Shown piece after piece: positions 14,482 through 23,145 of a DNA stretch of 64,000 bases. The translations under genes were made by a program, and so were the position numbers. The notes below the pieces were generated by a model. It saw only the letters and a program-made list of their open reading frames with translations. It was not told where the DNA came from and did not search any database. The stretch's first letter is position 1. Each line of letters starts with the position of its first letter. The stretch lies in the NCBI GenBank assembly GCA_052379645.1, contig JBQSYU010000002.1; one strand, given 5' to 3'. This DNA comes from Arthrobacter_H sp030452125. GTDB taxonomy: Bacteria; Actinomycetota; Actinomycetes; Actinomycetales; Micrococcaceae.

Positions 14482-16176
14482 CTAAGTTTGAATATCTAGG
14501 TCGGGGAACTGCACCTTGAACGTGCTGCCGATCCCCGGCTCGCTGCTGACGCTGATCGATCCACCGTGTTCCTCCACCAGGTCCTTGGTGATCGCCAGCC
14601 CCAGACCCGCCCCCGGGATGGCGGACCTCCGGACCGTATCGGTGCGGTAGAAACGGGTGAAGAGGCGTCCCAGCTCGTCTACGGTCATGCCCTGACCCGT
14701 ATCCGTGACCTCCAGTATCGGATCGCCGGTCTCGGAGCGATACGTCGAGACGTTGACGGAGCCGCCTGCAGGGGTGTATTTGAGTGCGTTGGAGAGCAGG
14801 TTGTCCACGATCTGTCCGAGTCGCCGCTCGTCGCCGAGCAGATCAAGTCGGTTCGTCACCTTGGCGCTCAAACTGACAGCCAGCCGTTCAGCACGCGCGC
14901 TATGCGTGGGCAGGCAACCCTCGAGCACTTCCGTGAGATCCACCGGTTTCCTCGAGATCTCCACTTTGCCGGCGGCGGCATCGAGCAAATCCCCCACGAG
15001 GGCCAGTAAGCGTTCGGCATTGCGTTCGGCCACTCGCAGATACACCTTCACCGCTGGGTCAAGATCCGCGGACTCGGAGGCCATCTCCAAGTATCCGACG
15101 ATGGAGGTCAGCGGGGTACGCAGTTCGTGGTTCACCGTGGCCAGGAATTGGTCTTTGGCAGCGAGGGCCTCCAGAAGGTCGGTGACGTCGTGGAAGGCGA
15201 TCACCGCTCCCTGGTGTTGGCCATCGAGGAGCATCTGGCTGGCGGAGGCGTTGAACGCGCGCATTGCCTCTGGTCGGCCTCCCCAGACCAGTTGGCCCGA
15301 GTAGTCCTCTCCGAGGACTGCGCGGCGGACCGGGCGCTGGTCCGCCGGTAGCGGTGTGGTCCGGTCGGCACCGAAGATCAACAGCCCCGCCTCATTCGGA
15401 TCACTATCGTCCTCGGGGATGAGGGAGTCGTGGATGGTTCGCTGGGTGTCGTTCATCATCAGATCGTGGCCGCCTTCGTCGACCACGACGACGCCGACGT
15501 TGGCTGTATTGAGGACCGTGTTGACTAGCACCGCGTGTCTTTCCGCCTTCTCCAGCGCGCGGCGAGCGCTCCTTTGGGCCCGGGCGACGGCCAGGGACAT
15601 GACGGCAATGGTCATCGTGAAGGCAAAGAGAACGACGGGGACTAGCAGCGGTTTGATGAGGGCTTTTGTTGAAAGCTCCGAACCCGCGAGGATCGTCTGG
15701 CCCCAGACCACGCCGAGTGGCAGGAGGAAAGAGACCGCCAGAACGAGGCCGGTCCGATAACGGGACCACGCCAACCAGAACAACGGCAGGGCCATCAGAA
15801 TCGAAATACCGGTCAAGGTCTTAAAGCCAGCGAGCGACATCACGAAGAAGGCCAGCATGTCCATCAGCGGTACGAGGAGCACGACTGGCTCGGGCCAGCG
15901 CGTCCACGGCAGCACGGATGCGGCGACGGTAGCAGCAGCTATGGCGACAAAGCCGATCCACACACCGGGGGCCGAGAGCGCCGCCTGAGTATCGGCCACC
16001 AAAAAGAGGACGATGACGATGAGTGCGGCAATCGCCGAGGGGAGCTGGTTCACCGAGGCGAGCCCCCGGGCTCCCATTGCGGGAAGAGGTTCACGGAGGA
16101 AGCCGATGCGCAGAACGCGTCGGAGGCGAGCGGCAGGGGAGAGGGGACGGGCTGGTGCATCAACGCGTTCGTTCAC
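14482..16176 (-). CDS. Membrane sensor histidine kinase
   Basis: 564 aa. About five to six N-terminal transmembrane segments (roughly residues 45-205), then a PAS-like sensor region (VLNTANVGVVVVDEGGHDLM), HisKA with the phosphorylated His in VNHELRTPLTSIVGYLEMA, and a HATPase_c domain with NLLSNALKYTP, DTGQGM and GAGLGLAITKDLVEEHGG. The GTG start at 16174-16176 lies 6 nt after TAGGCT, a leaderless arrangement. It is divergent from its likely partner, the response regulator at 16279. Neighbouring HPt-like and SipW genes are plausible targets. Confidence 0.92.
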   Translation of the reverse strand: MNERVDAPARPLSPAARLRRVLRIGFLREPLPAMGARGLASVNQLPSAIAALIVIVLFLVADTQAALSAPGVWIGFVAIAAATVAASVLPWTRWPEPVVLLVPLMDMLAFFVMSLAGFKTLTGISILMALPLFWLAWSRYRTGLVLAVSFLLPLGVVWGQTILAGSELSTKALIKPLLVPVVLFAFTMTIAVMSLAVARAQRSARRALEKAERHAVLVNTVLNTANVGVVVVDEGGHDLMMNDTQRTIHDSLIPEDDSDPNEAGLLIFGADRTTPLPADQRPVRRAVLGEDYSGQLVWGGRPEAMRAFNASASQMLLDGQHQGAVIAFHDVTDLLEALAAKDQFLATVNHELRTPLTSIVGYLEMASESADLDPAVKVYLRVAERNAERLLALVGDLLDAAAGKVEISRKPVDLTEVLEGCLPTHSARAERLAVSLSAKVTNRLDLLGDERRLGQIVDNLLSNALKYTPAGGSVNVSTYRSETGDPILEVTDTGQGMTVDELGRLFTRFYRTDTVRRSAIPGAGLGLAITKDLVEEHGGSISVSSEPGIGSTFKVQFPDLDIQT

Positions 16177-16182
16177 CCAATC

Positions 16183-16188
16183 AGCCTA
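16183..16188 (-). promoter_or_regulatory. Probable -10 box of the histidine kinase (leaderless)
   Basis: TAGGCT on the minus strand is followed after exactly 6 nt by GTG 16176. Confidence 0.5.
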
Positions 16189-16207
16189 CGGGGTACCGGA
16201 GCCCGAT

Positions 16208-16225
16208 CTGTGCCGCAGGGCACAG
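16208..16225. promoter_or_regulatory. Palindrome in the kinase/regulator intergenic region
   Basis: CTGTGCC-GCAG-GGCACAG, a perfect 7-bp inverted repeat about 10 nt upstream of TAGACT (16236-16241), the likely -10 of the regulator. It could be an operator or a hairpin. Confidence 0.35.
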
Positions 16226-16278
16226 GCTCCGACGATAGACTGAAGGCTCGCATCGCCGTCGATACTGGGGAGTTCGTT

Positions 16279-17106
16279 GTGCAGGAACATCGCGTGGCCG
16301 TCGTTGTCGAGGATGACGAAGATATCCGGGGACTTTTGGAGGCCGTGCTGTCGCAATCCGGATTCGTTGTTCACGCCACGGCATTGGGAAACGACGGCGT
16401 GGAACTGGTGAAACGGCATGCACCCGATCTGGTCACGTTGGACCTGGGCCTGCCCGATATCGACGGTTTCGAAGTGGCTCGCAGGATCCGGTACAGTTCA
16501 GATGCCCATATCGTCATGCTGACCGCCCGAACGGATGAGATCGACACGATTTTGGGGCTAGAGACAGGAGCGGATGACTTCCTGACCAAGCCCTTCAGCC
16601 CCCGGGAACTGAGGGCCCGGGTCGAAGCCATCATGCGCCGTCGAGAACGTCACCGGGTATACGGTGAAACCTCGGCAACGACGGGCGCACCAGCCGCGCC
16701 AGCTGTCGCCGAACCACTATCGGGCCAGCAAGTGGCCGCAAGAGAACCGGAGGCGTCGACAACGTCTGTGGGCCTCAATGGATTGGTGCTGGATTCTGCC
16801 TCCTACTGCATTGAAGCGGAGGGCACGGAGATCGCAGTGACCCCTACCGAGTTCGCCTTGCTCCAAGCCATTCTGGTTGGCGGGCGCACGGTACGGACCA
16901 AGACTTCACTGGTTAGAAGACTGCGTGATGAGGATGCCGACGCCGGTACGTTCGTCTCCGAAGCAGACGAGCGCAGCGTGGAAGTCCACATCGGGAACCT
17001 TCGGCGCAAGCTCGCGGACAACGCGAAGGCGCCCCGCTGGATCGAAACGGTCCGTGGCATCGGCTACCGTGCCGCCCGGCCCCGCCAGTCCGCAGGAGGG
17101 GCATGA
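16279..17106 (+). CDS. OmpR/PhoB-family response regulator
   Basis: 275 aa. Receiver domain with acidic pair EDDED, phospho-Asp in LVTLDLGLPDIDGFEV, Thr in MLTART and Lys in FLTKPFSPREL. A 70-residue Ala/Pro-rich linker precedes the winged-helix domain (TPTEFALLQAIL, VEVHIGNLRRKL, IETVRGIGYR). GTG 16279 has GGGGAG 6 nt upstream; earlier in-frame codons would add residues not found in the family. Divergent from the kinase. OmpR-type regulators bind direct repeats of about 11-bp period, which matches the triple GCTCAAG at 11818. Confidence 0.92.
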   Translation: MQEHRVAVVVEDDEDIRGLLEAVLSQSGFVVHATALGNDGVELVKRHAPDLVTLDLGLPDIDGFEVARRIRYSSDAHIVMLTARTDEIDTILGLETGADDFLTKPFSPRELRARVEAIMRRRERHRVYGETSATTGAPAAPAVAEPLSGQQVAAREPEASTTSVGLNGLVLDSASYCIEAEGTEIAVTPTEFALLQAILVGGRTVRTKTSLVRRLRDEDADAGTFVSEADERSVEVHIGNLRRKLADNAKAPRWIETVRGIGYRAARPRQSAGGA

Positions 17107-17122
17107 TCCCAGTTCAAGACAC

Positions 17123-17128
17123 TAAACT
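17123..17128 (+). promoter_or_regulatory. Probable -10 box of tsaD (leaderless)
   Basis: TAAACT is followed after 6 nt (GGAGCC) by ATG 17135. Confidence 0.45.
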
Positions 17129-17134
17129 GGAGCC

Positions 17135-18202
17135 ATGACTTCCGTGGCACCCCTGGTTCTGGGCATTGAATCCTCCTGCGACGAAACCGGTATCGGGATC
17201 GTCCGGGGCGCCGAACTACTGGCCAACACGGTCTCCTCCTCCATGGACGAACACGTCCGCTTTGGCGGTGTCATCCCCGAAATCGCCTCCCGGGCCCACC
17301 TGGAGGCCTTCGTGCCGACACTGGAGGAAGCCCTCTCCACTGCCGGCGTGCGCCTGGCCGACGTCGACGCGCTCGCCGTCACCTCGGGCCCCGGTCTCTC
17401 CGGGGCGCTCATGGTCGGAGTGGCCGCAGCAAAAGCCTTGGCCCTGGCCTCGGGGAAACCGCTGTATGCCATCAACCATTTGGTAGCCCATGTGGGGGTG
17501 GGGGTGCTCGACGGCGGGGCTCTACCCGACCGGCTGGGTGCCTTGCTGGTCTCCGGGGGACATACCGAGATCCTGCGGGTGAATTCGCTGGCCTCCGATG
17601 TGGAGCTGCTCGGGGCCACCATCGATGATGCTGCCGGAGAAGCGTACGACAAGGTGGCCCGACTCCTGGGGTTGGGCTATCCGGGCGGACCTGTTATCGA
17701 CACGATCGCCCGTGAGGGCGACCCGAAAGCCATCCGCTTCCCCCGCGGGCTTTCGCTGCCGAAATTCACCGGTACCGCCGAATCCCCGGGAAAACACCGC
17801 TACGATTTTTCGTTCTCGGGACTCAAGACCGCGGTGGCCCGTTGCGTGGAGCAGTACCGGGCCCGCGGCGTAGAACTCCCGGTGGCGGACATCGCCGCCT
17901 CCTTCCAGGAAGCGGTGGTCGACGTGGTGACCAAAAAAGCCATCATGGCCTGCACCGAACACGGGCTGGACAACCTTCTGCTCGGTGGTGGCGTCGCGGC
18001 GAACTCGCGCCTGCGTGCACTACTTGCCGCCCGGTGCACCTCTGCCGGCATCACATTGAGGGTTCCGCGGATCGGGTTATGCACCGACAACGGGGCGATG
18101 GTGGCGGCGCTGGCCTCACAACTGGTGATGGAGGGGGTCGAGCCCACCGGCCTAGAATTCTCCGCCGATTCCGGCCAACCGGTGTCGGCCATCAGCCTGT
18201 AG
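17135..18202 (+). CDS. tsaD: tRNA N6-adenosine threonylcarbamoyltransferase
   Basis: Catalytic subunit that transfers threonylcarbamoyl to A37 of tRNA. ASKHA fold with LGIESSCDETGIGIV at the N-terminus, the metal-binding NHLVAHVGVG, LVSGGHTEIL, IDDAAGEAYDKVARLLGLGYPGG and LLGGGVAANSRLR. 355 aa is normal. It is the missing partner of the tsaE/tsaB genes near 9-11 kb, separated from them by the SipW and two-component genes. Confidence 0.96.
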   Translation: MTSVAPLVLGIESSCDETGIGIVRGAELLANTVSSSMDEHVRFGGVIPEIASRAHLEAFVPTLEEALSTAGVRLADVDALAVTSGPGLSGALMVGVAAAKALALASGKPLYAINHLVAHVGVGVLDGGALPDRLGALLVSGGHTEILRVNSLASDVELLGATIDDAAGEAYDKVARLLGLGYPGGPVIDTIAREGDPKAIRFPRGLSLPKFTGTAESPGKHRYDFSFSGLKTAVARCVEQYRARGVELPVADIAASFQEAVVDVVTKKAIMACTEHGLDNLLLGGGVAANSRLRALLAARCTSAGITLRVPRIGLCTDNGAMVAALASQLVMEGVEPTGLEFSADSGQPVSAISL

Positions 18203-18210
18203 CCCGCTGC

Positions 18211-19353
18211 TCAGGCGATGTGCATTCTGGCGATGTTGTCTTTCACCACGGCGCGCAGGTCCCCTGAGTTGGTGGCAGCGATCTTGCGTTGCCACTGGTA
18301 GCCGGCTCCACCCCGGATGATGCGTTCGACGTCGGCGAGTTCATCACTGCACCCCAGTTTGCGGGCCACCGGCTCCAACCGGTTCAGCTCTCGCATCAGG
18401 TGGTCGGTGACCAGCATTTCATCACCGGCGGCATTGAGGATGATGATCGCGTCCATGCCATAGCGGGCGGCCCGCCACTTATTTTCCGTGCGATGCCAGG
18501 GAGGCATCACGTCGATGCTGCCGCCGTGATCCAAAGTAGTGGACATGTCATCCACCAGGCACTGGGTGAGGGCGGCAATGGCCCCGATGTCCTGCAGCGA
18601 GGACAAGCCATCGCAGATCCGCATCTCCACGGTTCCGAACCGGGGGACCGGGCGGACATCCCAGCGGATTTCGGAGATGTCGTCGATGACGCCGGTGTGC
18701 AGCATGTCAGCGACGTAGCCTTCGAATTGCGACCAGGTCTCGAAATGGTAGGGCAGTCCCGCGGTGGGCAACTGCTGGAACATCAGGGCCCGGTGGGAAG
18801 CGTAGCCGGTGTCTTCCCCGCCCCAGAACGGGCTGGAGGCCGAAAGGGCTTGGAAGTGGGGCTGGTAGTTGATCAGGCCATCGACCACGGGTAGAGCCTT
18901 CTCCCGACGATCCAGCCCGACGTGGACGTGCACCCCGTAGATCACCATCTGCTGGCCCCACCACTGGGTGCGGTCGATGAGCTTGGCGTAGCGCTCCTGG
19001 TCGGTGACCGGTTGCAGCTTGGGGGAGGCGAACGGGTGGGAGCCGGCGCTATAGAGGTCGATCCCCATGGGGTCGGTGACCTCGCGGATGACCCCGAGGT
19101 TCTCGTGGAGCTGGGTCTTGGCCTGGCGGACCGTGTCGCAGACGTCGGTGACGATCTCGACCGTGTTCAACAGCAGCTCCTGCTTCACATGCGGGTGTTC
19201 CTCATCGGGAGCCAGCCCGCCGTGGGCAGCATGAACGCCTTCCAAGACCTGCTGGGCCACCGATCGCAGATCCCCGCTGTGGTGGTCCACGAGCGCAACT
19301 TCCCACTCGACGCCGAGCGTTGACTGCCGGGAGTCGGCGAAATCGATCTGCAT
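18211..19353 (-). CDS. Carboxylate-amine ligase, YbdK/GCS2 family
   Basis: 380 aa member of the glutamate-cysteine ligase-like family 2 (GCS2/YbdK). STLGVEWEVALVDHHSGDL at the N-terminus, PHVKQELLLNTVEIVT (metal/ATP site), and the EMRICDGLSSLQD region are characteristic. In vitro YbdK enzymes join carboxylates to amines weakly, and the physiological role here is not known. A mycothiol-using actinobacterium would not be expected to make glutathione. Start at ATG 19353 with CAGGA 5 nt upstream. The reading frame is open further upstream but overlaps the next gene. Convergent with tsaD, 8 nt apart. Confidence 0.85.
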   Translation of the reverse strand: MQIDFADSRQSTLGVEWEVALVDHHSGDLRSVAQQVLEGVHAAHGGLAPDEEHPHVKQELLLNTVEIVTDVCDTVRQAKTQLHENLGVIREVTDPMGIDLYSAGSHPFASPKLQPVTDQERYAKLIDRTQWWGQQMVIYGVHVHVGLDRREKALPVVDGLINYQPHFQALSASSPFWGGEDTGYASHRALMFQQLPTAGLPYHFETWSQFEGYVADMLHTGVIDDISEIRWDVRPVPRFGTVEMRICDGLSSLQDIGAIAALTQCLVDDMSTTLDHGGSIDVMPPWHRTENKWRAARYGMDAIIILNAAGDEMLVTDHLMRELNRLEPVARKLGCSDELADVERIIRGGAGYQWQRKIAATNSGDLRAVVKDNIARMHIA

Positions 19354-19429
19354 CCGCGTTCCTGACGTCGGTGGGCTATGAGTACCGGCCCAGTCTAGCG
19401 GCGGGCGCCGCGCACCGGGCACGGCAACC

Positions 19430-20674
19430 TCAGAGAGGCTTGACCTCGATGGCCACGCGGCGATCGCCGATCCTCGTGAGGACCAGGGTCGCCCGGCGCC
19501 TGGCCTTCTTGCCCACCCCGGCCAACAGCATCTTGCGTAGTTCCTCCGGCGCAACATCGAGCCCGCGCTTCTTGATGTCCAGCACGCCGATCCCTTCGGA
19601 TTTGGCCCACATGCGCAACGCCTTGACGTTATAAGGATGGACCCGCAGCACTTCGTAGGCCCGGGCAAAGGGGGTCTGTACGTGTTCAGGGGCGCAGAAG
19701 TACGCAATATGCGGGTCCACCAGGTGGCCGCCGACCTGCTCAAGCGCCTCGGCCACCAGTCCGGCCCGGATCACCGCTCCATCGGGTTCGTAGAGGTAGC
19801 CTTCGATGTCGCCGACGGGAACCTCACCGCGCAATGAAGCCCCGGCGTCGTGGTCCGTGGACGAAGTCAGTTCGTGGGAACCCCCGGGGCCCAGCACCAG
19901 GGAGGCCCGGCGGATTCCGGCCCGGGCCAGGGGGCCGAACCAGAGTGTGACCTCGGTGACATCGCCGTTGACCGAGACCCACTGGGCTTCGCAGGTGGCC
20001 GGCAGGGATTCGTGGGGGATCCCAGGGCCGAGCTTCACCCCGACGGGCAGCCCGCGGTCGGCCAACGCTTCGACGTGGGACAACGGTGGGCTGAACGCCT
20101 CGGGATCAAACAGTCGGGAGGTTCCTGACGTCGAGGTGGTGCGTCGTGCCGGGTCCAGCCAGACGGCGTCGAAGCCCTCCAGATCGAAGCCGGTGGCATC
20201 CGTGTTGACCACGCGGGCATTGGGCCAGGGCATGAGGTTCACCGTGGCCGCTGCCGCGGTGGTCTCATCGAGTTCGACGGCGGTGACGTCCAGTTCCAGC
20301 GAGGCCATGGCCATCGAGTCGACGCCCAGCCCGCAACCAAGGTCGGCCACCTTCGAGAATCCGGCACCCACGAACCGCTGGGCATGCAGGGCGGCGATAT
20401 TGAGCCGGGTGGCCTGTTCGAGCCCGGCGCGGGTGAAGATCATATGTTCGGCGAACGGTCCCAGCTTGGCGGTCCCCTGGGCGCGGAGACGGGCCTGGTG
20501 CACGACGGCGGTGACCAGTTCGGCCTCGTGCCCCTCCTTGCGCAGGCGCAGGTTCAGTTCCAACGCCTCTTGGTCGGTGGTCGCGGCGTCGGCGGGCAGG
20601 GAATTGAGCAGACCGAAACCCTCGGGGGAGAGGATGGTGGCAAGGTTTTCCGAGGCAGGAGCGGGGGAAGGCAT
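19430..20674 (-). CDS. THUMP-like domain class I SAM-dependent methyltransferase
   Basis: 414 aa. Rossmann methyltransferase core with VADLGCGLGVDSMAMASL and AVELDETTAAAA (SAM binding), then AVWLDPARR. The C-terminal THUMP-like region contains HPYNVKALRMWAKSEGIGVLDIKKRG. The substrate is unknown; RNA is suggested by the THUMP-like tail. TAGGCT lies 7 nt upstream of ATG 20674 (leaderless). Confidence 0.85.
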   Translation of the reverse strand: MPSPAPASENLATILSPEGFGLLNSLPADAATTDQEALELNLRLRKEGHEAELVTAVVHQARLRAQGTAKLGPFAEHMIFTRAGLEQATRLNIAALHAQRFVGAGFSKVADLGCGLGVDSMAMASLELDVTAVELDETTAAAATVNLMPWPNARVVNTDATGFDLEGFDAVWLDPARRTTSTSGTSRLFDPEAFSPPLSHVEALADRGLPVGVKLGPGIPHESLPATCEAQWVSVNGDVTEVTLWFGPLARAGIRRASLVLGPGGSHELTSSTDHDAGASLRGEVPVGDIEGYLYEPDGAVIRAGLVAEALEQVGGHLVDPHIAYFCAPEHVQTPFARAYEVLRVHPYNVKALRMWAKSEGIGVLDIKKRGLDVAPEELRKMLLAGVGKKARRRATLVLTRIGDRRVAIEVKPL

Positions 20675-20681
20675 GGAAACC

Positions 20682-20687
20682 AGCCTA
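20682..20687 (-). promoter_or_regulatory. Probable -10 box of the THUMP-like methyltransferase
   Basis: TAGGCT on the minus strand with a 7-nt gap to ATG 20674. Confidence 0.45.
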
Positions 20688-20762
20688 GTCGCCGGTTGCC
20701 TCGTCCGATCGCGTTCAAGAAGGGTAGTGGGGTCGACGAGTCAACTGTGCTCGGTGCGCGCC

Positions 20763-20780
20763 ATGGGGAGTTCTCCCCAT
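20763..20780. promoter_or_regulatory. 18-bp perfect palindrome, copy 2
   Basis: ATGGGGAGTTCTCCCCAT, identical to copy 1 at 9585-9602; here the symmetry extends 2 bp further on each side (CC...GG). It ends 23 nt before TATCTT (20804-20809), the likely -10 of the type VII-like operon. Confidence 0.7.
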
Positions 20781-20803
20781 GGCGTGGCCGCAGGAGGTGC
20801 GGA

Positions 20804-20809
20804 TATCTT
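20804..20809 (+). promoter_or_regulatory. Probable -10 box of the type VII-like operon
   Basis: TATCTT, spaced from the palindrome like the -10 box at 9625. The leader to ATG 20885 would be about 70 nt and contains GAGGGG as a loose ribosome-binding site. Confidence 0.4.
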
Positions 20810-20884
20810 GGTGGCTGAGTAAGTTCGGGGACCGGCTGAGAACTCGGATGGTTGCCGGTATCAGGAGTAGAGGGGCAGATTCAG

Positions 20885-21244
20885 ATGAGCGGTGTGCACG
20901 GGTACGAGATTGTCCCGGCGACGGTGCGCGGCGCGTTGCGACAAGTCAGAAGTGAACGGGAGGACCTGGATACTCAGCGCGAGGCACTTTTGGGACGGAT
21001 GGAAGACCTGATGGAAGCGGCGAAGATGCGGGCCGTTACTACCGCTTTGTCCTCGGTCTGGAACGATATGATCGCGATGCAGGCGGAAGCGGCAGGGACA
21101 CGCATCGACAATGCGGTCACCGGCATGGAGGAATCGGTACAGGCCTTCGAACAAGGCGATGCCACGATGATGGACAGCGCACAAGGATCAATGCAGCAGA
21201 GTGTTGTTTTGGACATCGACGACGCACTGACCGTGGAGGAATAG
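20885..21244 (+). CDS. WXG100/ESX-like small helical protein
   Basis: 119 aa, almost entirely helical and acidic, without signal peptide or Cys. A Trp in the middle (SVWNDMIAMQ) between two helices occupies the place of the WxG turn, although the Gly is Asp. Size, helical hairpin and position before an LXG-like protein fit an ESX-type secreted partner or chaperone. I cannot assign a named family with certainty. The upstream in-frame TTG at 20852 is less likely than ATG 20885. First gene of a five-gene operon; the next start lies 2 nt after its stop. Confidence 0.6.
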   Translation: MSGVHGYEIVPATVRGALRQVRSEREDLDTQREALLGRMEDLMEAAKMRAVTTALSSVWNDMIAMQAEAAGTRIDNAVTGMEESVQAFEQGDATMMDSAQGSMQQSVVLDIDDALTVEE

Positions 21245-21246
21245 GT

Positions 21247-22575
21247 ATGGTCATTGACGCGACCGGGCTTGAGGGCTGGCCGGAGCCCGCAACTATCGAC
21301 TCTGCTGCTTCGGCTGTCGCCAAGAAGGGCAAGGACCTCTGCGAAAAGGTGGAGGATTGCGAGACCGCGTGGAAAGGCTTGTACCCGGGGTTCACCACGA
21401 AACCCGAGACGGCGCAGGAAAAGGTCAGAGAGTTATTTGACCTGATCACGACCCACGGTGCGGCAGTCAAGGGTGCCACGTCCCTCGTCAAGGATGCCAC
21501 GGAGGACTTCGCGTCGAAGATCCGCGAGTTGGAAACCCGCAAGACGGAGGCCCGTCTGCGCATCTCCGAACACGATAAACTCGTGGCCGCGGGAACGGAG
21601 GTCACCGCAGGCATCTACACGACGGACATGGTTCAGGAATACGTCAATATCCTCGTGGGAGACTTGGTGAAGGCGGCAGAGAACTGTTCCTCCACGCTGG
21701 AAGGCATCGACGGACAGGCCATTGAAAGCGCCGGGTTGTTGAAACCGGAATTGGGCGCGGGTGACTACGTCACCATGGCCGCCTGGACGACCTTCGACTC
21801 GGTCATTTACAACTACACGGTCCCCACCGCAGTCAGGATTCCCTTGTGGGACTACAGCACCACGGCCCCGAGCGCCGATTGGGTGGGCGACGTCGACGGC
21901 AATATCACTCGGGCACCATTCATCACCGGACCAGAACAGGTGGGGTCACGGGTAGAAATCCAGGACGTTGAGCATACCGGGACCAAGAAGGCTTGGACCG
22001 GCATGCGGACTCCCATCAACCAGTGGGCCTATGAGCGCTTTGATTGGTACAAGAACCGGGTCGATACCCATTCCACCCTCTATACCCAGGGTGGGCCTCG
22101 TTTCTGGGACGTGAAGGGACGGATCCTCGACTTCGAAGATGCGATGCGCAATGGTGGCAAGCTCACCAAGGCCCTGCGTGTGGCCGGACCGATTGCCACC
22201 GTTGCCACGATAGGACTCACCTATAAGGGCGAGTATGACCAGGCCGCGGCCGAGCTGGCCGCAGACCACCCTGATTGGACCGAGGACGAAATTTCAGCCC
22301 GAGCCCGCGAAATGGCTGGTGTCCAGGGAACGGTCCAGGTTGGTCTGGACATTGGTGCCGGGATGGCGGGCGCTGCGATCGGCACCGCGATCGGTGGCCC
22401 CGTGGGCACCGTGATCGGTTTCGGCGTCGGCATCGGCCTCAGTTGGGTCTTGAACGAATCCGGAATCGGGGATGGAATCAAGAACGTCGTCCAAGACATC
22501 TGGGATGGTGGCAAGGATCTCGTCGAGGGCGCAGGAGATAAGATCAGCGACGCGTGGAACTCGGTGTTCGGATAG
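21247..22575 (+). CDS. LXG-like type VII secretion substrate with glycine-zipper C-terminus
   Basis: 442 aa. The N-terminal 180 residues are a helical bundle with AWKG at 41-44 (a true WxG) and long coiled stretches such as FASKIRELETRKTEARLRIS. A central 120-residue region is unrelated to anything I know. Residues about 365-410 are a Gly/Ala zipper (AGMAGAAIGTAIGGPVGTVI) that could insert in a membrane, followed by an amphipathic acidic tail. No recognisable nuclease, ADP-ribosyltransferase or other toxin domain. AGGAATAGG gives a good ribosome-binding site overlapping the previous stop. No EccC-type ATPase is nearby, so export would need machinery elsewhere. Confidence 0.6.
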   Translation: MVIDATGLEGWPEPATIDSAASAVAKKGKDLCEKVEDCETAWKGLYPGFTTKPETAQEKVRELFDLITTHGAAVKGATSLVKDATEDFASKIRELETRKTEARLRISEHDKLVAAGTEVTAGIYTTDMVQEYVNILVGDLVKAAENCSSTLEGIDGQAIESAGLLKPELGAGDYVTMAAWTTFDSVIYNYTVPTAVRIPLWDYSTTAPSADWVGDVDGNITRAPFITGPEQVGSRVEIQDVEHTGTKKAWTGMRTPINQWAYERFDWYKNRVDTHSTLYTQGGPRFWDVKGRILDFEDAMRNGGKLTKALRVAGPIATVATIGLTYKGEYDQAAAELAADHPDWTEDEISARAREMAGVQGTVQVGLDIGAGMAGAAIGTAIGGPVGTVIGFGVGIGLSWVLNESGIGDGIKNVVQDIWDGGKDLVEGAGDKISDAWNSVFG

Positions 22576-22668
22576 CCTGTAGCCCGTCCGAGGAGGCGGG
22601 TAGCCCGGATCCAGAGCGTGGTCCGGCCACGTTGCCGACCGGCGGAACGAACGACAAGGAGACCACAA

Positions 22669-23145
22669 ATGACCGCAGAACAATGGGCCCCCTGGGTGTC
22701 CTTCGTGTTCGGGCTGCTCAATTTCATCGCCGGGATCCTGGCTTACCGTGGCCGATACCAGGCCTGGCTGATGCTCAAGGGTTCCTTGATGCCCGGCTGG
22801 CCCGGACTGGCTTCCTTGTATCTCGGGGTGGCCTTCATGCTGATCGGCGTGGGGCCCCTGGTCCTGGGGTACGCGCCGCCCTTGCTCCAGCTGGCACATT
22901 TCTTCCTGTTATTTCCCAGTCTGGTCGTGGGCATCATCGCGGTATTCTGGCTGCCCTCCTTCATGCTTCCTGCCTGGATCAAGGAAACCCGCAGAAGAAT
23001 ACGAGCAGGCGAGGACCGGCTCTCCCAGGCACTCGCTCCTGGTGGTGCACTTCATGGCCGCCTCGGCGTCGACGCCCGGCACCACAACGGGGGACACGGT
23101 GGGCCCCGGGCTGCGAAACCCGATGCCGACGGAAGGAACCGATGA
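22669..23145 (+). CDS. Small membrane protein, copy 1 of a tandem pair
   Basis: 158 aa with three to four hydrophobic segments (about 10-30, 45-70, 75-105) and a cytosolic basic tail beginning IKETRRRIRAGED. Family not recognised. It is closely similar over most of its length to the protein at 24531: both share AYRGRYQAWL, PGWPGLASLYLGVAF and FWLPSFMLPAWIKETRR. AAGGAGA precedes ATG 22669. It overlaps the next gene by ATGA. Confidence 0.7.
   Translation: MTAEQWAPWVSFVFGLLNFIAGILAYRGRYQAWLMLKGSLMPGWPGLASLYLGVAFMLIGVGPLVLGYAPPLLQLAHFFLLFPSLVVGIIAVFWLPSFMLPAWIKETRRRIRAGEDRLSQALAPGGALHGRLGVDARHHNGGHGGPRAAKPDADGRNR

Noticed and set aside
21247..22575. Polymorphic toxin call for the LXG-like protein
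   Set aside because: The C-terminus is a glycine zipper and amphipathic helix with no recognisable catalytic toxin motif and no clear immunity gene after it.
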